Shown here in pieces: positions 48,785 to 57,305 of a DNA stretch of 64,000 nt. This DNA comes from Runella slithyformis DSM 19594 (GTDB lineage: Bacteria; Bacteroidota; Bacteroidia; Cytophagales; Spirosomataceae): the NCBI RefSeq assembly GCF_000218895.1, contig NC_015703.1:557501-621500 (forward strand), written 5' to 3'. The first letter of the stretch is position 1. Every line of letters starts with the position of its first letter. The translations under genes were made by a program, and so were the position numbers. Under the pieces are notes generated by a model. It was not told where the DNA came from. It saw only the letters and a program-made list of their open reading frames with translations, and searched no databases.

Positions 48785-50581
48785 TTATCCGTACAATTTC
48801 TCCACCAAATCAGCTCTATATTTCAAGACAGCCCGCTGATTCAGGGAACCTTTGTCGGTAATTTCCCCCAGATCAATGGAAGGCGGTTCGACAGCAATAA
48901 CAGCTTTGGCCACCAACGTAGCACTGCCCGTCGCCTGCGCCTGTAAGCGTGCCAGCATTTCATCGATGAATTTCTGCACCGATTCATGCTGAAAAGCAAT
49001 ATCATTCGCTACACTTTCCTCCAATGCCGCCAATTTCCGACAGGCATCGGGATTTAAAAACAAAATGGCCCCAATATAATCGCGGTCAAGTCCCGCAAGA
49101 ACCACATCCTGCACAATAGGCGACCCCGCCGTCAATACTTTAGCTTTCAGAACCCCCACATTGACCCACGTTCCGGTCGATAATTTAAAATCTTCGGCAA
49201 TGCGACCGTCAAACACCAAGCCTTTATCGGGGTTGTTTTCATCCACAAACTTCACGGCATCCCCCGTTTTGTAATAGCCTTCTTCGTCGAAGGCATTGGC
49301 CGTCGCCTCAGGATTCCGCCAATAGCCGGGCGTTACGTTGGGGGCTTTATAGCGCGCCTCCGTTTTGTCGCCGTCGGGTACCAATTTTACACTCATGCCC
49401 GCCACAGGCACGCCCAACAACCCCGAATAGGCCCCGTGCCAACTCGCAAACATAGCCGAAGGTCCCGATTCGGTACAGCCCAGCCCCGTAATGATGGGGA
49501 CTTTCTGACCGATGGTTTCCAAGGCCAACTCCTCCAGGCGATTCCAGACGGGTTGCGCCAAACTTGCCCCCGCATAAAAAAGAATGTGCAGATTTTTGAA
49601 AAATGTTTGTCGTAATTCAGGCTCTTTTTCAAAGTACGGAATCAGCATTTCAAAACCCTTCGGCACGTTAAAATACGCCGTGGGCGAGATGCCCCGCAGG
49701 TTTTGCACGGTCGTTTCGATGCCTTTCGGCGTAGGCTTGCCCTCATCCATGTAGAGCGTACCGCCGTTGTAGAGGGTCAGGCCAAAATTATGATTTCCGC
49801 CGAAAGTATGATTCCACGGCAGCCAATCCACAAACACGGGCGGCTCCGATGCCATAAAGGGAAATACCTGCGTGATCTGCTGCAAATTGGCGCACCACAT
49901 CCGCTGCGTATTGATAACGCCTTTGGGCAAACCCGTTGAGCCCGAGGTAAATAACACCTTGGCTACCGTGTCTTCATTGACGTTGGAATATGCTGTTTCA
50001 ACCGCTTCGGTAGGCACCGCAGTCAGCAATTCTGCAAAATGGATCTCGTGGGTTTCCTCAACGGTCACGATTTTCGCCTCCGGAAAAAGCCGTTTGGCCA
50101 AAGACAGTGCCTGAGCGTATGTGTTTCCGTTTTGGGCAAAAATGACTTTGGGCGTCATCACTTCCAGGCAATGTTTCAGCTTCCCAAAATCATTGGACAC
50201 CAACGAATACGGCGGCGAAATGGGCGAATACGGAATCCCGATATGCACCGCTGCCAAGGCTAAAAGCGCGTGTTCGATGCTGTTTTCGGAAAGAATCACG
50301 ATGGTTTCGTCCTCTGAAAAATGCAGGTTGAGCAGATATTGCGCAATAGCGCGTACTTTCTCTAAGGTTTCAGCGTAAGTTACCCCTTTCCAATTACCGT
50401 CCGCAGGATTTCGACGCATCAGAAATAATGTATTCGGCTCTTTTTTTGCGCATTCAATGAGTTTTTGGGTTAATTTTTCGGGAAACTCGGCCAAAGGCTG
50501 TTTTAATTTTAACAAAACAGAGCCATCCGCCTGCGTCGTTTTTTCGGTAAACGTCGGCCCAAATGCAGTATCTTTAAACAT
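48785..50581 (-). CDS. fcs: Feruloyl-CoA synthase (AMP-binding acyl-CoA ligase)
   Basis: A 598-residue ANL-superfamily ligase of the feruloyl-CoA synthase type. The P-loop is VLFTSGSTGLPKG near residue 208, the aromatic/acyl-site motif GLGCTESGPSAMFASW and the hinge region VFDGRIAEDFKLSTGTWV. It activates ferulate, p-coumarate or similar acids to CoA thioesters with ATP. The gene is 13 bp downstream of a crotonase gene, the usual pairing in hydroxycinnamate degradation. The substrate range cannot be read from the sequence; the family assignment rests on length, motif spacing and context. Confidence 0.83.
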   Translation of the reverse strand: MFKDTAFGPTFTEKTTQADGSVLLKLKQPLAEFPEKLTQKLIECAKKEPNTLFLMRRNPADGNWKGVTYAETLEKVRAIAQYLLNLHFSEDETIVILSENSIEHALLALAAVHIGIPYSPISPPYSLVSNDFGKLKHCLEVMTPKVIFAQNGNTYAQALSLAKRLFPEAKIVTVEETHEIHFAELLTAVPTEAVETAYSNVNEDTVAKVLFTSGSTGLPKGVINTQRMWCANLQQITQVFPFMASEPPVFVDWLPWNHTFGGNHNFGLTLYNGGTLYMDEGKPTPKGIETTVQNLRGISPTAYFNVPKGFEMLIPYFEKEPELRQTFFKNLHILFYAGASLAQPVWNRLEELALETIGQKVPIITGLGCTESGPSAMFASWHGAYSGLLGVPVAGMSVKLVPDGDKTEARYKAPNVTPGYWRNPEATANAFDEEGYYKTGDAVKFVDENNPDKGLVFDGRIAEDFKLSTGTWVNVGVLKAKVLTAGSPIVQDVVLAGLDRDYIGAILFLNPDACRKLAALEESVANDIAFQHESVQKFIDEMLARLQAQATGSATLVAKAVIAVEPPSIDLGEITDKGSLNQRAVLKYRADLVEKLYG

Positions 50582-50593
50582 AGTTCCGTGTCC

Positions 50594-51349
50594 TTAAATC
50601 ACCTTTTTCGCTCGTCCTTCCAAAAAATCCTGTAACCGCTTTTGGGCTTCGGGGCTTGCCGACGAGATCGCCGCAATGAGTGATTCCATCATCAGGCCTT
50701 CCGTTTGTCCCGAATCGACGATTTTAGGCAAAACGTGCATTAGTGCGTAGTTTGTTATTTCGGCATTGGAAGCGATTTTTTTAGCCAACTCAATGGCTTT
50801 TTCCAAACCTTTGCCTTCTTCCGTCAGGTATTGTGAAAGTCCGTAGGTCAATCCTTCTTCAGCGGTCAGCACGCGTCCCGTGAGCATCATATCGGTCATG
50901 CGCGCCATGCCGATGAGTTTGGGCAATCGCACCGAAGCGCCACCGCCCACAAAAATGCCACGCTGTCCTTCGGGAAGGGCATAAAAGGCACTTTTTTCGG
51001 CCACTCGGAGGTGACAGGCCGCCGCAATTTCCAACCCTCCCCCCACACAGGCACCGTGCAGCACTGCGATGACGGGCACCGTACCAAATTGAATACGTTC
51101 CATGACCCGATGCCACATGCGCGAATGATGCAATCCTTCTACGATGTTTCTTTCCCGCAAAGCCGAAAGGTCGAGTCCGGCGCTGAAATGGGGTCCTTCG
51201 CCGTAGATGACGGCACATTTAACACCGGCAGGGATTGTTGTAAAAACAGCCTCAATGCTTAAAAGCAATTCATCATTGATGGCATTTCGCTTTTCTGGCC
51301 GATTGATCCTGACGAACAGCAATTCGTCCTTTATTTCGGTTTGTAACAT
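50594..51349 (-). CDS. Enoyl-CoA hydratase/isomerase (crotonase) family protein
   Basis: A 251-residue crotonase from the ATG at 51349 (MLQTEIKDELLFVRINRPEKRNAIND). Oxyanion-hole segments are GPHFSAGLDLSAL and HGACVGGGLEIAAA, and the PEGQRGIFVGGGAS loop carries the likely catalytic Glu. Beside a feruloyl-CoA synthase it should hydrate the cinnamoyl-CoA double bond. Whether it also acts as an aldolase releasing an aromatic aldehyde is open. The dehydrogenase and amidohydrolase in the operon favour the non-aldolase, beta-oxidation-like route. It is the first gene of the operon, which runs down to 45166 or 43688. Confidence 0.85.
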   Translation of the reverse strand: MLQTEIKDELLFVRINRPEKRNAINDELLLSIEAVFTTIPAGVKCAVIYGEGPHFSAGLDLSALRERNIVEGLHHSRMWHRVMERIQFGTVPVIAVLHGACVGGGLEIAAACHLRVAEKSAFYALPEGQRGIFVGGGASVRLPKLIGMARMTDMMLTGRVLTAEEGLTYGLSQYLTEEGKGLEKAIELAKKIASNAEITNYALMHVLPKIVDSGQTEGLMMESLIAAISSASPEAQKRLQDFLEGRAKKVI

Positions 51350-51683
51350 GGTGTTTTGACGTTGAATCACGTAAATTTAAAAAGGTGCTTTCGGCTTACG
51401 ATTTTCACTACCCGCAAAGGTCGGTTATGAGCAATGGCAGCGGCCGACCGTCCTCCTGCACGGCAGCCATTGGATTAAAATGTTACAAAAATATATCCAA
51501 ATAACACAATGCAAAGTTGCCTCTTTTTTAGCGGTAAGGCTAGGCAAGAAGCGTGGAATTGTAGGCAAAAACAATCTTTTTTTAATTACTCGAATGACGA
51601 ATTATTCGAGCGGTCCCGCACGGGCACGGTACGCCGCGGTGACGAGTGGCGAATTCAAATGCCGCTGTCATTCGTCATTCAAC
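51350..51683. other. Intergenic region upstream of the CoA-ligase operon
   Basis: No gene is seen. The first half (51350-51585) holds the operon's presumed promoter; a TTTG/TAnnTTTG pair could not be placed with confidence. The second half is repeat locus 8. Confidence 0.4.
51586..51682. repeat. GAATGACGAAT-type inverted repeat, locus 8
   Basis: CTCGAATGACGAATTATTCGAG on the left and TCATTCGTCATTCAA on the right, with a GC-rich centre (CGGTCCCGCACGGGCACGG). It ends two bases before the AraC stop codon. Confidence 0.75.
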
Positions 51684-52586
51684 TCATTCACTTAGTCTAT
51701 ACTTCGAAGGTGTCATTCCGGTATTTGCTTTGAAGAAGCGGCTGAAATCACTGGGCTCAAATCGTCCGATTTTAAAGGCAATTTCACCGATGGTCAGATC
51801 GGTTTGCTTCAGCAATACTTTTGCTTCCAAAATGCGCATATCATCGAGCAGGCTATGGGCCGATTTTCCCGTTGAGGCTTTGACACATTTGTGCAGGTGA
51901 TTGGGCGTAACGGCCAAATAATCCGCAAATTCAGCCACTGTTTTTTTCTCATAAATGAACTCCGAAAGCGCATTTTTGTAGCGTTGGGTAAGCAGTGCCG
52001 ACGCATTTTTTACTTTTTGGCCCGCAGGCTCCATTTGGTGTTTTAATTCGGAAAACAGCGTATGTAAATACAGAGGAATCAGCCCGAAACGTTCCTCCCG
52101 ATTTGTGTAATTTTCATTTTCGAGAATACGCAATAGCTGCAAAAAGCGCTCATTGTCGCTTACTTTCAGCAGCGGCTCACCGGTGAGTTGAAAAAAAGGG
52201 AAGTCTTTTTCAAAATCTATTTTGATGGCCGATCGGTTGAAGATTTCGGGCAGAAAATGACAGTAAAAGCCTTCAGCATCCGGACTGACGTATTCCAACG
52301 AAGTGATTTGGTCGGCGGCGAGAAAAAAGAAATGACCGGGGGTGATTTCATAATTGGTCAGCCCCTTGCTTCGAATAACGGTGCCTTGGGTCAGAAATAT
52401 AAAAAAGCAAACCGATCGGCGGTGCGGCAACAACGGCAGCGTCAAATGATTTTTATAATCTTCAATACGCGAAACGTGAAACCGTTCGTAAAACCCCGAA
52501 ATAGGCGCTTTCCAGCCCGCAAACAAATAATCGTCGAACTGAGAAGGCTTCAGAATAGGAATGGGAATGCTTTTTGGGGACTTCAT
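51684..52586 (-). CDS. AraC family transcriptional regulator
   Basis: A 300-residue AraC/XylS regulator, paralogue of the one at 20351-21262. N-terminal cupin-like sensor (about 20-150) and C-terminal helix-turn-helix pair with VAEFADYLAVTPNHLHKCVKA and IGEIAFKIGRFEPSDFSRFF. It ends next to the CoA-ligase operon and is read in the same direction, so it is a good candidate activator for hydroxycinnamate use. It starts at an ATG (MKSPKS). Confidence 0.87.
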   Translation of the reverse strand: MKSPKSIPIPILKPSQFDDYLFAGWKAPISGFYERFHVSRIEDYKNHLTLPLLPHRRSVCFFIFLTQGTVIRSKGLTNYEITPGHFFFLAADQITSLEYVSPDAEGFYCHFLPEIFNRSAIKIDFEKDFPFFQLTGEPLLKVSDNERFLQLLRILENENYTNREERFGLIPLYLHTLFSELKHQMEPAGQKVKNASALLTQRYKNALSEFIYEKKTVAEFADYLAVTPNHLHKCVKASTGKSAHSLLDDMRILEAKVLLKQTDLTIGEIAFKIGRFEPSDFSRFFKANTGMTPSKYRLSE

Positions 52587-52913
52587 TTAGTTTTTGATTC
52601 TTTCAGCAAAGAAGCAACAAAGTGTCAACTACTCTTACCGGTCGGCTTATCCAAGCAATATTCAAAGAAACGGGACAGAATGGCTGTTTCCCACCGTCAA
52701 CGCTGCAAGGACGCTTAGGCATTGCCGACCGAAAAACGTTTGTAAAACCCGAAAACAGAGGATTGGTGTTGAGAGAGCCGGGGTGTTATTATTATCCCCG
52801 ACTTTGGTATTATCACCAAAGTCCTATTTGAAATCAACGGCAAAACTTTGCAGGTGAAAAACACCCGCAAAGGCACTGAAAATCTGAATACTCCGGTACT
52901 TAATCGTCAAAAC
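52587..52913. other. Intergenic region with hairpins
   Basis: No gene is convincing; a 69-codon frame at 52622 has no family features. A perfect hairpin ACTTTGGT-ATTATC-ACCAAAGT lies at 52801-52822, and a GGTGAAAAACACC-type hairpin at 52847-52871. Confidence 0.5.
52847..52871. repeat. GGTGAAAAACACC hairpin, unoccupied copy
   Basis: TTTGCAGGTGAAAAACACCC followed by GCAAA; one mismatch from the palindrome used by IS copy 1, with the same GGCAC extension afterwards. No IS is present. Confidence 0.7.
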
Positions 52914-53687
52914 TTAATGAACGTTTTTAAAATTTCTGCTGAAATTATAGGCCACCATCACATTCCACATAAAGTCTTTGTTGCCGGGTATGGTTGAGGT
53001 AAATGTTTGATTGATCGTGGATTGAAGTGTAAACGGGAAATTTTTGCGGGAAAGAAGGGCTGTTGCTGAAAAATAGGTTCCCCGGTGGCCATCCGTAAGC
53101 AGTAAATACACCATCGGAATAAGCTGAAGTCTAAAATCACCGCCCAATGTAATGTTTGAAATGTTGCTGTTCAAAAAGAAAACATCGGTGTTTTGCGGGC
53201 CGTGCTTTTGCAAACCGCTCCCGTGCAAATACACGGCTCCAATGCTCCAATGGGGTGTGATTTGATAATTGGGTACAACCTCAAAGGCCAAAAACCTCAA
53301 CAGCTCGGTGATTTCGGTCGTATTTCCGTTCTCGGTTAGGTTGCGACGAATAAGCGTAAAAGCAGGATGAGCGCCCACCCTCAAACTGAACTTCTTTTGT
53401 TCGATCAGACGATACCTGAACCAGAAAATCAAACCGCCTTTGCTCGCATCCGGAACAAGGCGAATGTCAGGATCAAAACTGAAGCGTTTTTTACGCCAAT
53501 AAAAATTCATGATGGTTGCCGGGCTGTTTAAAGAGAAGGTAGGAACGATCGAAAAACCATTGTTGGTAAATCCCACCGAACCCGAAAAAGTGGAGACAGT
53601 TTGGGTGCTGTCGGCAGACTGTCCTAAGCTTGTTTGTGATACAAAGGCAAAAAGAAAAAGCAGAAAAAAAGCACTTATACGATTCAT
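52914..53687 (-). CDS. Exported beta-rich protein of unknown function
   Basis: A 257-residue protein with signal peptide MNRISAFFLLFLFAFVSQTSLG before QSAD. The remainder alternates short hydrophobic and polar segments, consistent with antiparallel strands: SVGFTNNGFSIVPTFSLN, FSFDPDIRLV, WFRYRLIEQKKFSLRVG, and the end MVAYNFSRNF. It resembles small outer-membrane or periplasmic beta proteins of Bacteroidota, but I do not recognise a named family. It stands alone between two AraC genes, and the neighbour at 53844 is divergent, so that regulator may control it. Confidence 0.6.
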   Translation of the reverse strand: MNRISAFFLLFLFAFVSQTSLGQSADSTQTVSTFSGSVGFTNNGFSIVPTFSLNSPATIMNFYWRKKRFSFDPDIRLVPDASKGGLIFWFRYRLIEQKKFSLRVGAHPAFTLIRRNLTENGNTTEITELLRFLAFEVVPNYQITPHWSIGAVYLHGSGLQKHGPQNTDVFFLNSNISNITLGGDFRLQLIPMVYLLLTDGHRGTYFSATALLSRKNFPFTLQSTINQTFTSTIPGNKDFMWNVMVAYNFSRNFKNVH

Positions 53688-53762
53688 TGATAGGCAATTA
53701 GTTAGCAGTTCTATAAATTCAATGCAAAATTAGAGGGTGCCTATACGGTTCCTTTTATACAT

Positions 53763-53793
53763 TTTACGGTTTTACTTACCTTTTTTACATTTG
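53763..53793 (+). promoter_or_regulatory. Promoter of the AraC gene at 53844
   Basis: TTTA (53763-53766), 19 bp, TACATTTG (53786-53793), which matches TAnnTTTG exactly; about 50 bp before the ATG. Confidence 0.6.
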
Positions 53794-53843
53794 GCGCAGC
53801 GAGCGGTGATTTTCGTACGTAGATTTGACCTAAAAAAGAGCCC

Positions 53844-54731
53844 ATGATCATATACGACACCATCAAAAAGTACAGCGAGATGTTCAACAATAAGACGTTG
53901 CATCCGCTCATCAATTTGGTTGATTTGAATAAATCGAACCCGTTGGAAAGAACTAAATTCAGGCTGGATTTTTATGCCATTGTTATCAAAGAAACTCGTT
54001 GTGGCGACATTCGTTACGGGAATCAACACTACGATTACAGCGATGGCAGTATGGTTTTCTTTGGCCCCGGCCAGATCATTACCAACGAGCCCGAAGGCGA
54101 GCTGCACCAACCTTACGGCACAGCCCTTCTGTTTCATCCTGACCTTATCAAAGGCACGAGTTTGGGCAAACAGATTCACGAATATTCCTTTTTCAGCTAC
54201 CTATCCAACGAGGCGCTGCATCTTTCGGAGAAAGAAAAAGAAATTGTGGCTGCCTGTTTTGGAAATATTGCCACTGAAATCGGACAAAACATTGACCGCC
54301 ACAGCAAAAAATTAATTGTGGCCAATCTGGAATTGCTTCTGAAGTATTGCACCCGTTTTTATGACCGCCAATTTATCACCCGAGAACACGCCAATCACGG
54401 CATTCTTGAACAATTTGAAGCCTTACTCAACGACTATATTTTTGGCGAAAAACTCAAAACGGAAGGTTTGCCTTCGGTGGCTTATTTTGCCGATGAACTG
54501 CACCTTTCGGCCAACTATTTCGGCGATTTGATAAAGAAGGAAACCGGCAAATCCGCTTTAGATTTTATTCATCTAACACTATTGGAAGCGGCCAAAGAGA
54601 AGGTATTGGACACAACAAAATCAATCAGCGAAGTGGCGTTTGATCTGGGTTTTAAATACCCACAGCACTTTACGAGACTTTTTAAGCAAAAGGTGGGTAT
54701 TTCGCCCAATGAGTATCGGGGCTTGAATTGA
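53844..54731 (+). CDS. AraC family transcriptional regulator
   Basis: A 295-residue AraC-type regulator with a cupin-like N-terminal domain (MVFFGPGQIITNEPEGE near residue 75) and C-terminal helix-turn-helix motifs VAYFADELHLSANYFGDLI and ISEVAFDLGFKYPQHFTRLF. It is not closely similar to the two other AraC proteins in the window. It is convergent with the GMC oxidoreductase gene and divergent from the exported beta protein. The target is unknown. The upstream promoter supports the ATG start. Confidence 0.87.
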   Translation: MIIYDTIKKYSEMFNNKTLHPLINLVDLNKSNPLERTKFRLDFYAIVIKETRCGDIRYGNQHYDYSDGSMVFFGPGQIITNEPEGELHQPYGTALLFHPDLIKGTSLGKQIHEYSFFSYLSNEALHLSEKEKEIVAACFGNIATEIGQNIDRHSKKLIVANLELLLKYCTRFYDRQFITREHANHGILEQFEALLNDYIFGEKLKTEGLPSVAYFADELHLSANYFGDLIKKETGKSALDFIHLTLLEAAKEKVLDTTKSISEVAFDLGFKYPQHFTRLFKQKVGISPNEYRGLN

Positions 54732-54789
54732 AATTTGCCACGAATCGATACGCCGAAGCGGCCCATACACATTCGTGGCAAAGGTAAAA

Positions 54790-56505
54790 TCAAAGGTCTT
54801 TTTTCTTCAATGCTTTCACCGCAAAATCTGCCGCACGGGCGGTGAGGGCCATGTACGTAATGGATGGATTCACACAGGAAGACGATGTCATCGCAGCGCC
54901 ATCGGTTACGAATACGTTTTTGCAATCGTGTACTTGATTGAAAGCATTCAGCACCGAAGTTTTAGGGTCACGACCCATACGGGCGGTTCCCATATCATGG
55001 ATGCCCAAGCCCATGTGCGTTGGGCGGTCATAAGGTGTCACATTTTTAAAGCCTGCCGTTTCGAGCATTTCAACGGCCGATGCTATAATGTCTTTACGCA
55101 TTGCCCAATCATTTTCAACAAATGCGGCATCCGTAACGATCATCGGAATCCCCCACTTGTCTTTTTTCTCCGCGTCAAGGTATATTCTATTGGCAGGATC
55201 AGGCAAAATTTCGCCAAACCCACCGATACTGATTGTCCAGGCCCCGGGTTTGGTTAATCCCTGCTTAAAATCAGCGCCGAAACCGTCGGCATTTACCCCT
55301 CTGTTCCACCCTTCACGACTTGCCCCGCCCTGATACCCAAAACCTCTGAGGTACGCTGTTTGCTTATCATTGCCCCAATTGCGGAAACGTGGAATATACA
55401 TCGCATTGGGGCGTTGTCCGAAAACATAATCATCTTCAAAACCGTCAATAGTCGCCGTGGCACCCGAACCCAATTGGTGGTCCATCAGATTTCTGCCTAC
55501 TTGGTCACTGTCGTTTCCGAAGCCATTCTGAAAACGATTCGATTTTGAATTCAACATCAAAGCGGCTGTGTTGATAGAGCCCGCGTTCAGGAAGATAATT
55601 TTAGCAAAATACTCTTCGGTCTGTAGGGTATTCTGATTGATGATCCTGACCCCGCCGGCGCGTTTTTTTTGCTCATCGTAGAGGATTTCGGCTACTATTG
55701 AATCGTGCAGAATACTCAACCGGTTGGTTCGCATCGCCGCCGGAATGGCGCCGGACAATGAGCTATAATACCCTCCATACGGACAACCTCTTTGGCATTT
55801 ATTACGGTATTGGCAAGAGGCCCGACCCAAAGAGGTATGAATATCTTGAGGTTGAGTAAGGTTTGCTACGCGACCGACCGTCACAGGACGGTTGAATTTT
55901 TCAAACATCTTATTTTTGAAATGAGCTTCCGGCGCAAACAAAGGCATTGCCGGCAGGAAATGACCGTCAGGCAATACGTCTAAACCCTCTTTCTGACCGG
56001 ATACACCTACAAATTTCTCTACGTGCGTGTACCACGACGCTAAGTCTTCGTAGCGAATGGGCCAGTCAATTCCAATGCCTTCTTTGGCATTGGCTTCAAA
56101 ATCCTGTTTATTCCAACGGTACGACTGACGCCCCCAGTGCATTGATTTTCCGCCGGTGTGATAGGCCCGAATCCAGTCAAAAGGGCGTTTTTCGATGTAG
56201 GGATTTTCTTTATCGTTCGTTAAATGATTCACCACCTCTTCACTTCCGAGCCCCCAAAATCGGCTGTTTGCCCAACGTTCTTCGGCCGAAATGTTGGTGG
56301 TTTTACCCCGGTGTTCGATTTCCCAAGGTTGTTTCATGGCGGTGCCGTACCCCTCAATGTGTTTGATTTCGAACCCACGCTCAATCATTAATACTTTCAG
56401 TCCTCTTTCGGTTAATTCCTTTGCCGCAAAACCACCCGACATACCCGAGCCGACGACGATGGCATCAAACGTATTATTTTTATTTGCTTTGATATTCAAA
56501 TTCAT
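54790..56505 (-). CDS. GMC family FAD oxidoreductase
   Basis: A 571-residue glucose-methanol-choline oxidoreductase. The FAD-binding motif GSGMSGGFAAKEL is near residue 17 and the HWGRQSYRW segment near 123. The C-terminal domain has GTARMGRDP and CVNPSITYMALTARAADFA, where the Asn is the usual second catalytic residue. CQYRNKCQRGCPYGGYYSS resembles a Cys-rich patch seen in gluconate/sorbitol dehydrogenase large subunits. It pairs with the subunit-3 gene 80 bp upstream and probably oxidises a sugar, polyol or glycoside in the periplasm. No cytochrome c subunit is nearby. Confidence 0.87.
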   Translation of the reverse strand: MNLNIKANKNNTFDAIVVGSGMSGGFAAKELTERGLKVLMIERGFEIKHIEGYGTAMKQPWEIEHRGKTTNISAEERWANSRFWGLGSEEVVNHLTNDKENPYIEKRPFDWIRAYHTGGKSMHWGRQSYRWNKQDFEANAKEGIGIDWPIRYEDLASWYTHVEKFVGVSGQKEGLDVLPDGHFLPAMPLFAPEAHFKNKMFEKFNRPVTVGRVANLTQPQDIHTSLGRASCQYRNKCQRGCPYGGYYSSLSGAIPAAMRTNRLSILHDSIVAEILYDEQKKRAGGVRIINQNTLQTEEYFAKIIFLNAGSINTAALMLNSKSNRFQNGFGNDSDQVGRNLMDHQLGSGATATIDGFEDDYVFGQRPNAMYIPRFRNWGNDKQTAYLRGFGYQGGASREGWNRGVNADGFGADFKQGLTKPGAWTISIGGFGEILPDPANRIYLDAEKKDKWGIPMIVTDAAFVENDWAMRKDIIASAVEMLETAGFKNVTPYDRPTHMGLGIHDMGTARMGRDPKTSVLNAFNQVHDCKNVFVTDGAAMTSSSCVNPSITYMALTARAADFAVKALKKKDL

Positions 56506-56585
56506 GATTTTCCACTATTTCGTTAATTGAATGTGAAGGGCTTACGATTTACAATTGGCTTTCTCAGCATTCTTAAAATCACAGA

Positions 56586-57143
56586 TCAATAAGCGTATGC
56601 TTTTTGATTAGGTTTCAGCTTAATCAATTCGAGTTTACCGGGAATTTGTACATAGTCAAAAGAAGCCTTCAGGCCGGCTTCTGAGGTGAAATAGCCCAAT
56701 AGGGTCAGCTCTTTTATCAATCGCCAAAACGGAGGTGTTTTGCCGGCAATTTTCTTAGCTTCCTGTTCGAGCAATTTCAGAACGCCTCTTCTTTCATCCG
56801 CATTCAGTTCCAAAAACCTCACCCGTTCCATGGATACCAAGCCTTCCATAAAACTCTGATGCTCGGGAGCTTTATAACAATCGTTCAACATCATTTCGAT
56901 AAATGCCGGTACACCAACGTCTTTTGCCCCGGGCGAAGCGCCGTCCGCTGTACCTGTTTTCGGAATGATCATTTCGGCAATTTCCGCGACAATCTTTTGT
57001 TGCGTTTCGGTTAGGCTAAAAGCGGCACCCTTGCCATTGGGTTTTGCCGCGTTTTCCCAATTATCCATCGCCATGAGTGTGGGGGCAGAGAATACCCCTC
57101 CCAACATCAAGGCTACATTTTTTACGACCTCTCGTCTATTCAT
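56586..57143 (-). CDS. Gluconate 2-dehydrogenase subunit 3 family protein
   Basis: A 185-residue small subunit of a GMC dehydrogenase. The N-terminus MNRREVVKNVALMLGGVFSAP has a twin-arginine-like RR and a hydrophobic stretch, so the complex is exported through this subunit. The body has TETQQKIVAEIAEMIIPKTGTADGASPGAKDVGV-type subunit-3 features and FWRLIKELTLLGYFTSE. It is translated ahead of the large subunit. Together they form a two-subunit dehydrogenase whose electron acceptor is not encoded here. Confidence 0.87.
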   Translation of the reverse strand: MNRREVVKNVALMLGGVFSAPTLMAMDNWENAAKPNGKGAAFSLTETQQKIVAEIAEMIIPKTGTADGASPGAKDVGVPAFIEMMLNDCYKAPEHQSFMEGLVSMERVRFLELNADERRGVLKLLEQEAKKIAGKTPPFWRLIKELTLLGYFTSEAGLKASFDYVQIPGKLELIKLKPNQKAYAY

Positions 57144-57231
57144 TTTTATTTTGCAGGATTGAATAATTTACTGAAACCAAATATATTTAATCAATCTCAT
57201 AATTCCATTTTTAAACGTAGGATATGCTTGA

Positions 57232-57256
57232 TTTGCAGGTGAAAAACACCAGCAAA
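57232..57256. repeat. GGTGAAAAACACC hairpin, unoccupied copy
   Basis: TTTGCAGGTGAAAAACACCA followed by GCAAA, then the tandem GGCACGGAAAGGCACGGAA. The same hairpin family as the IS copy 1 target; no IS here. Confidence 0.7.
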
Positions 57257-57305
57257 GGCACGGAAAGGCACGGAAGATTGAAGGGGTCGCCTGCAATGAT
57301 TATTT

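Noticed and set aside
52622-52831. 69-residue reading frame between AraC and the exported beta protein
   Set aside because: It overlaps two hairpins, has no recognisable domain and no start signal.
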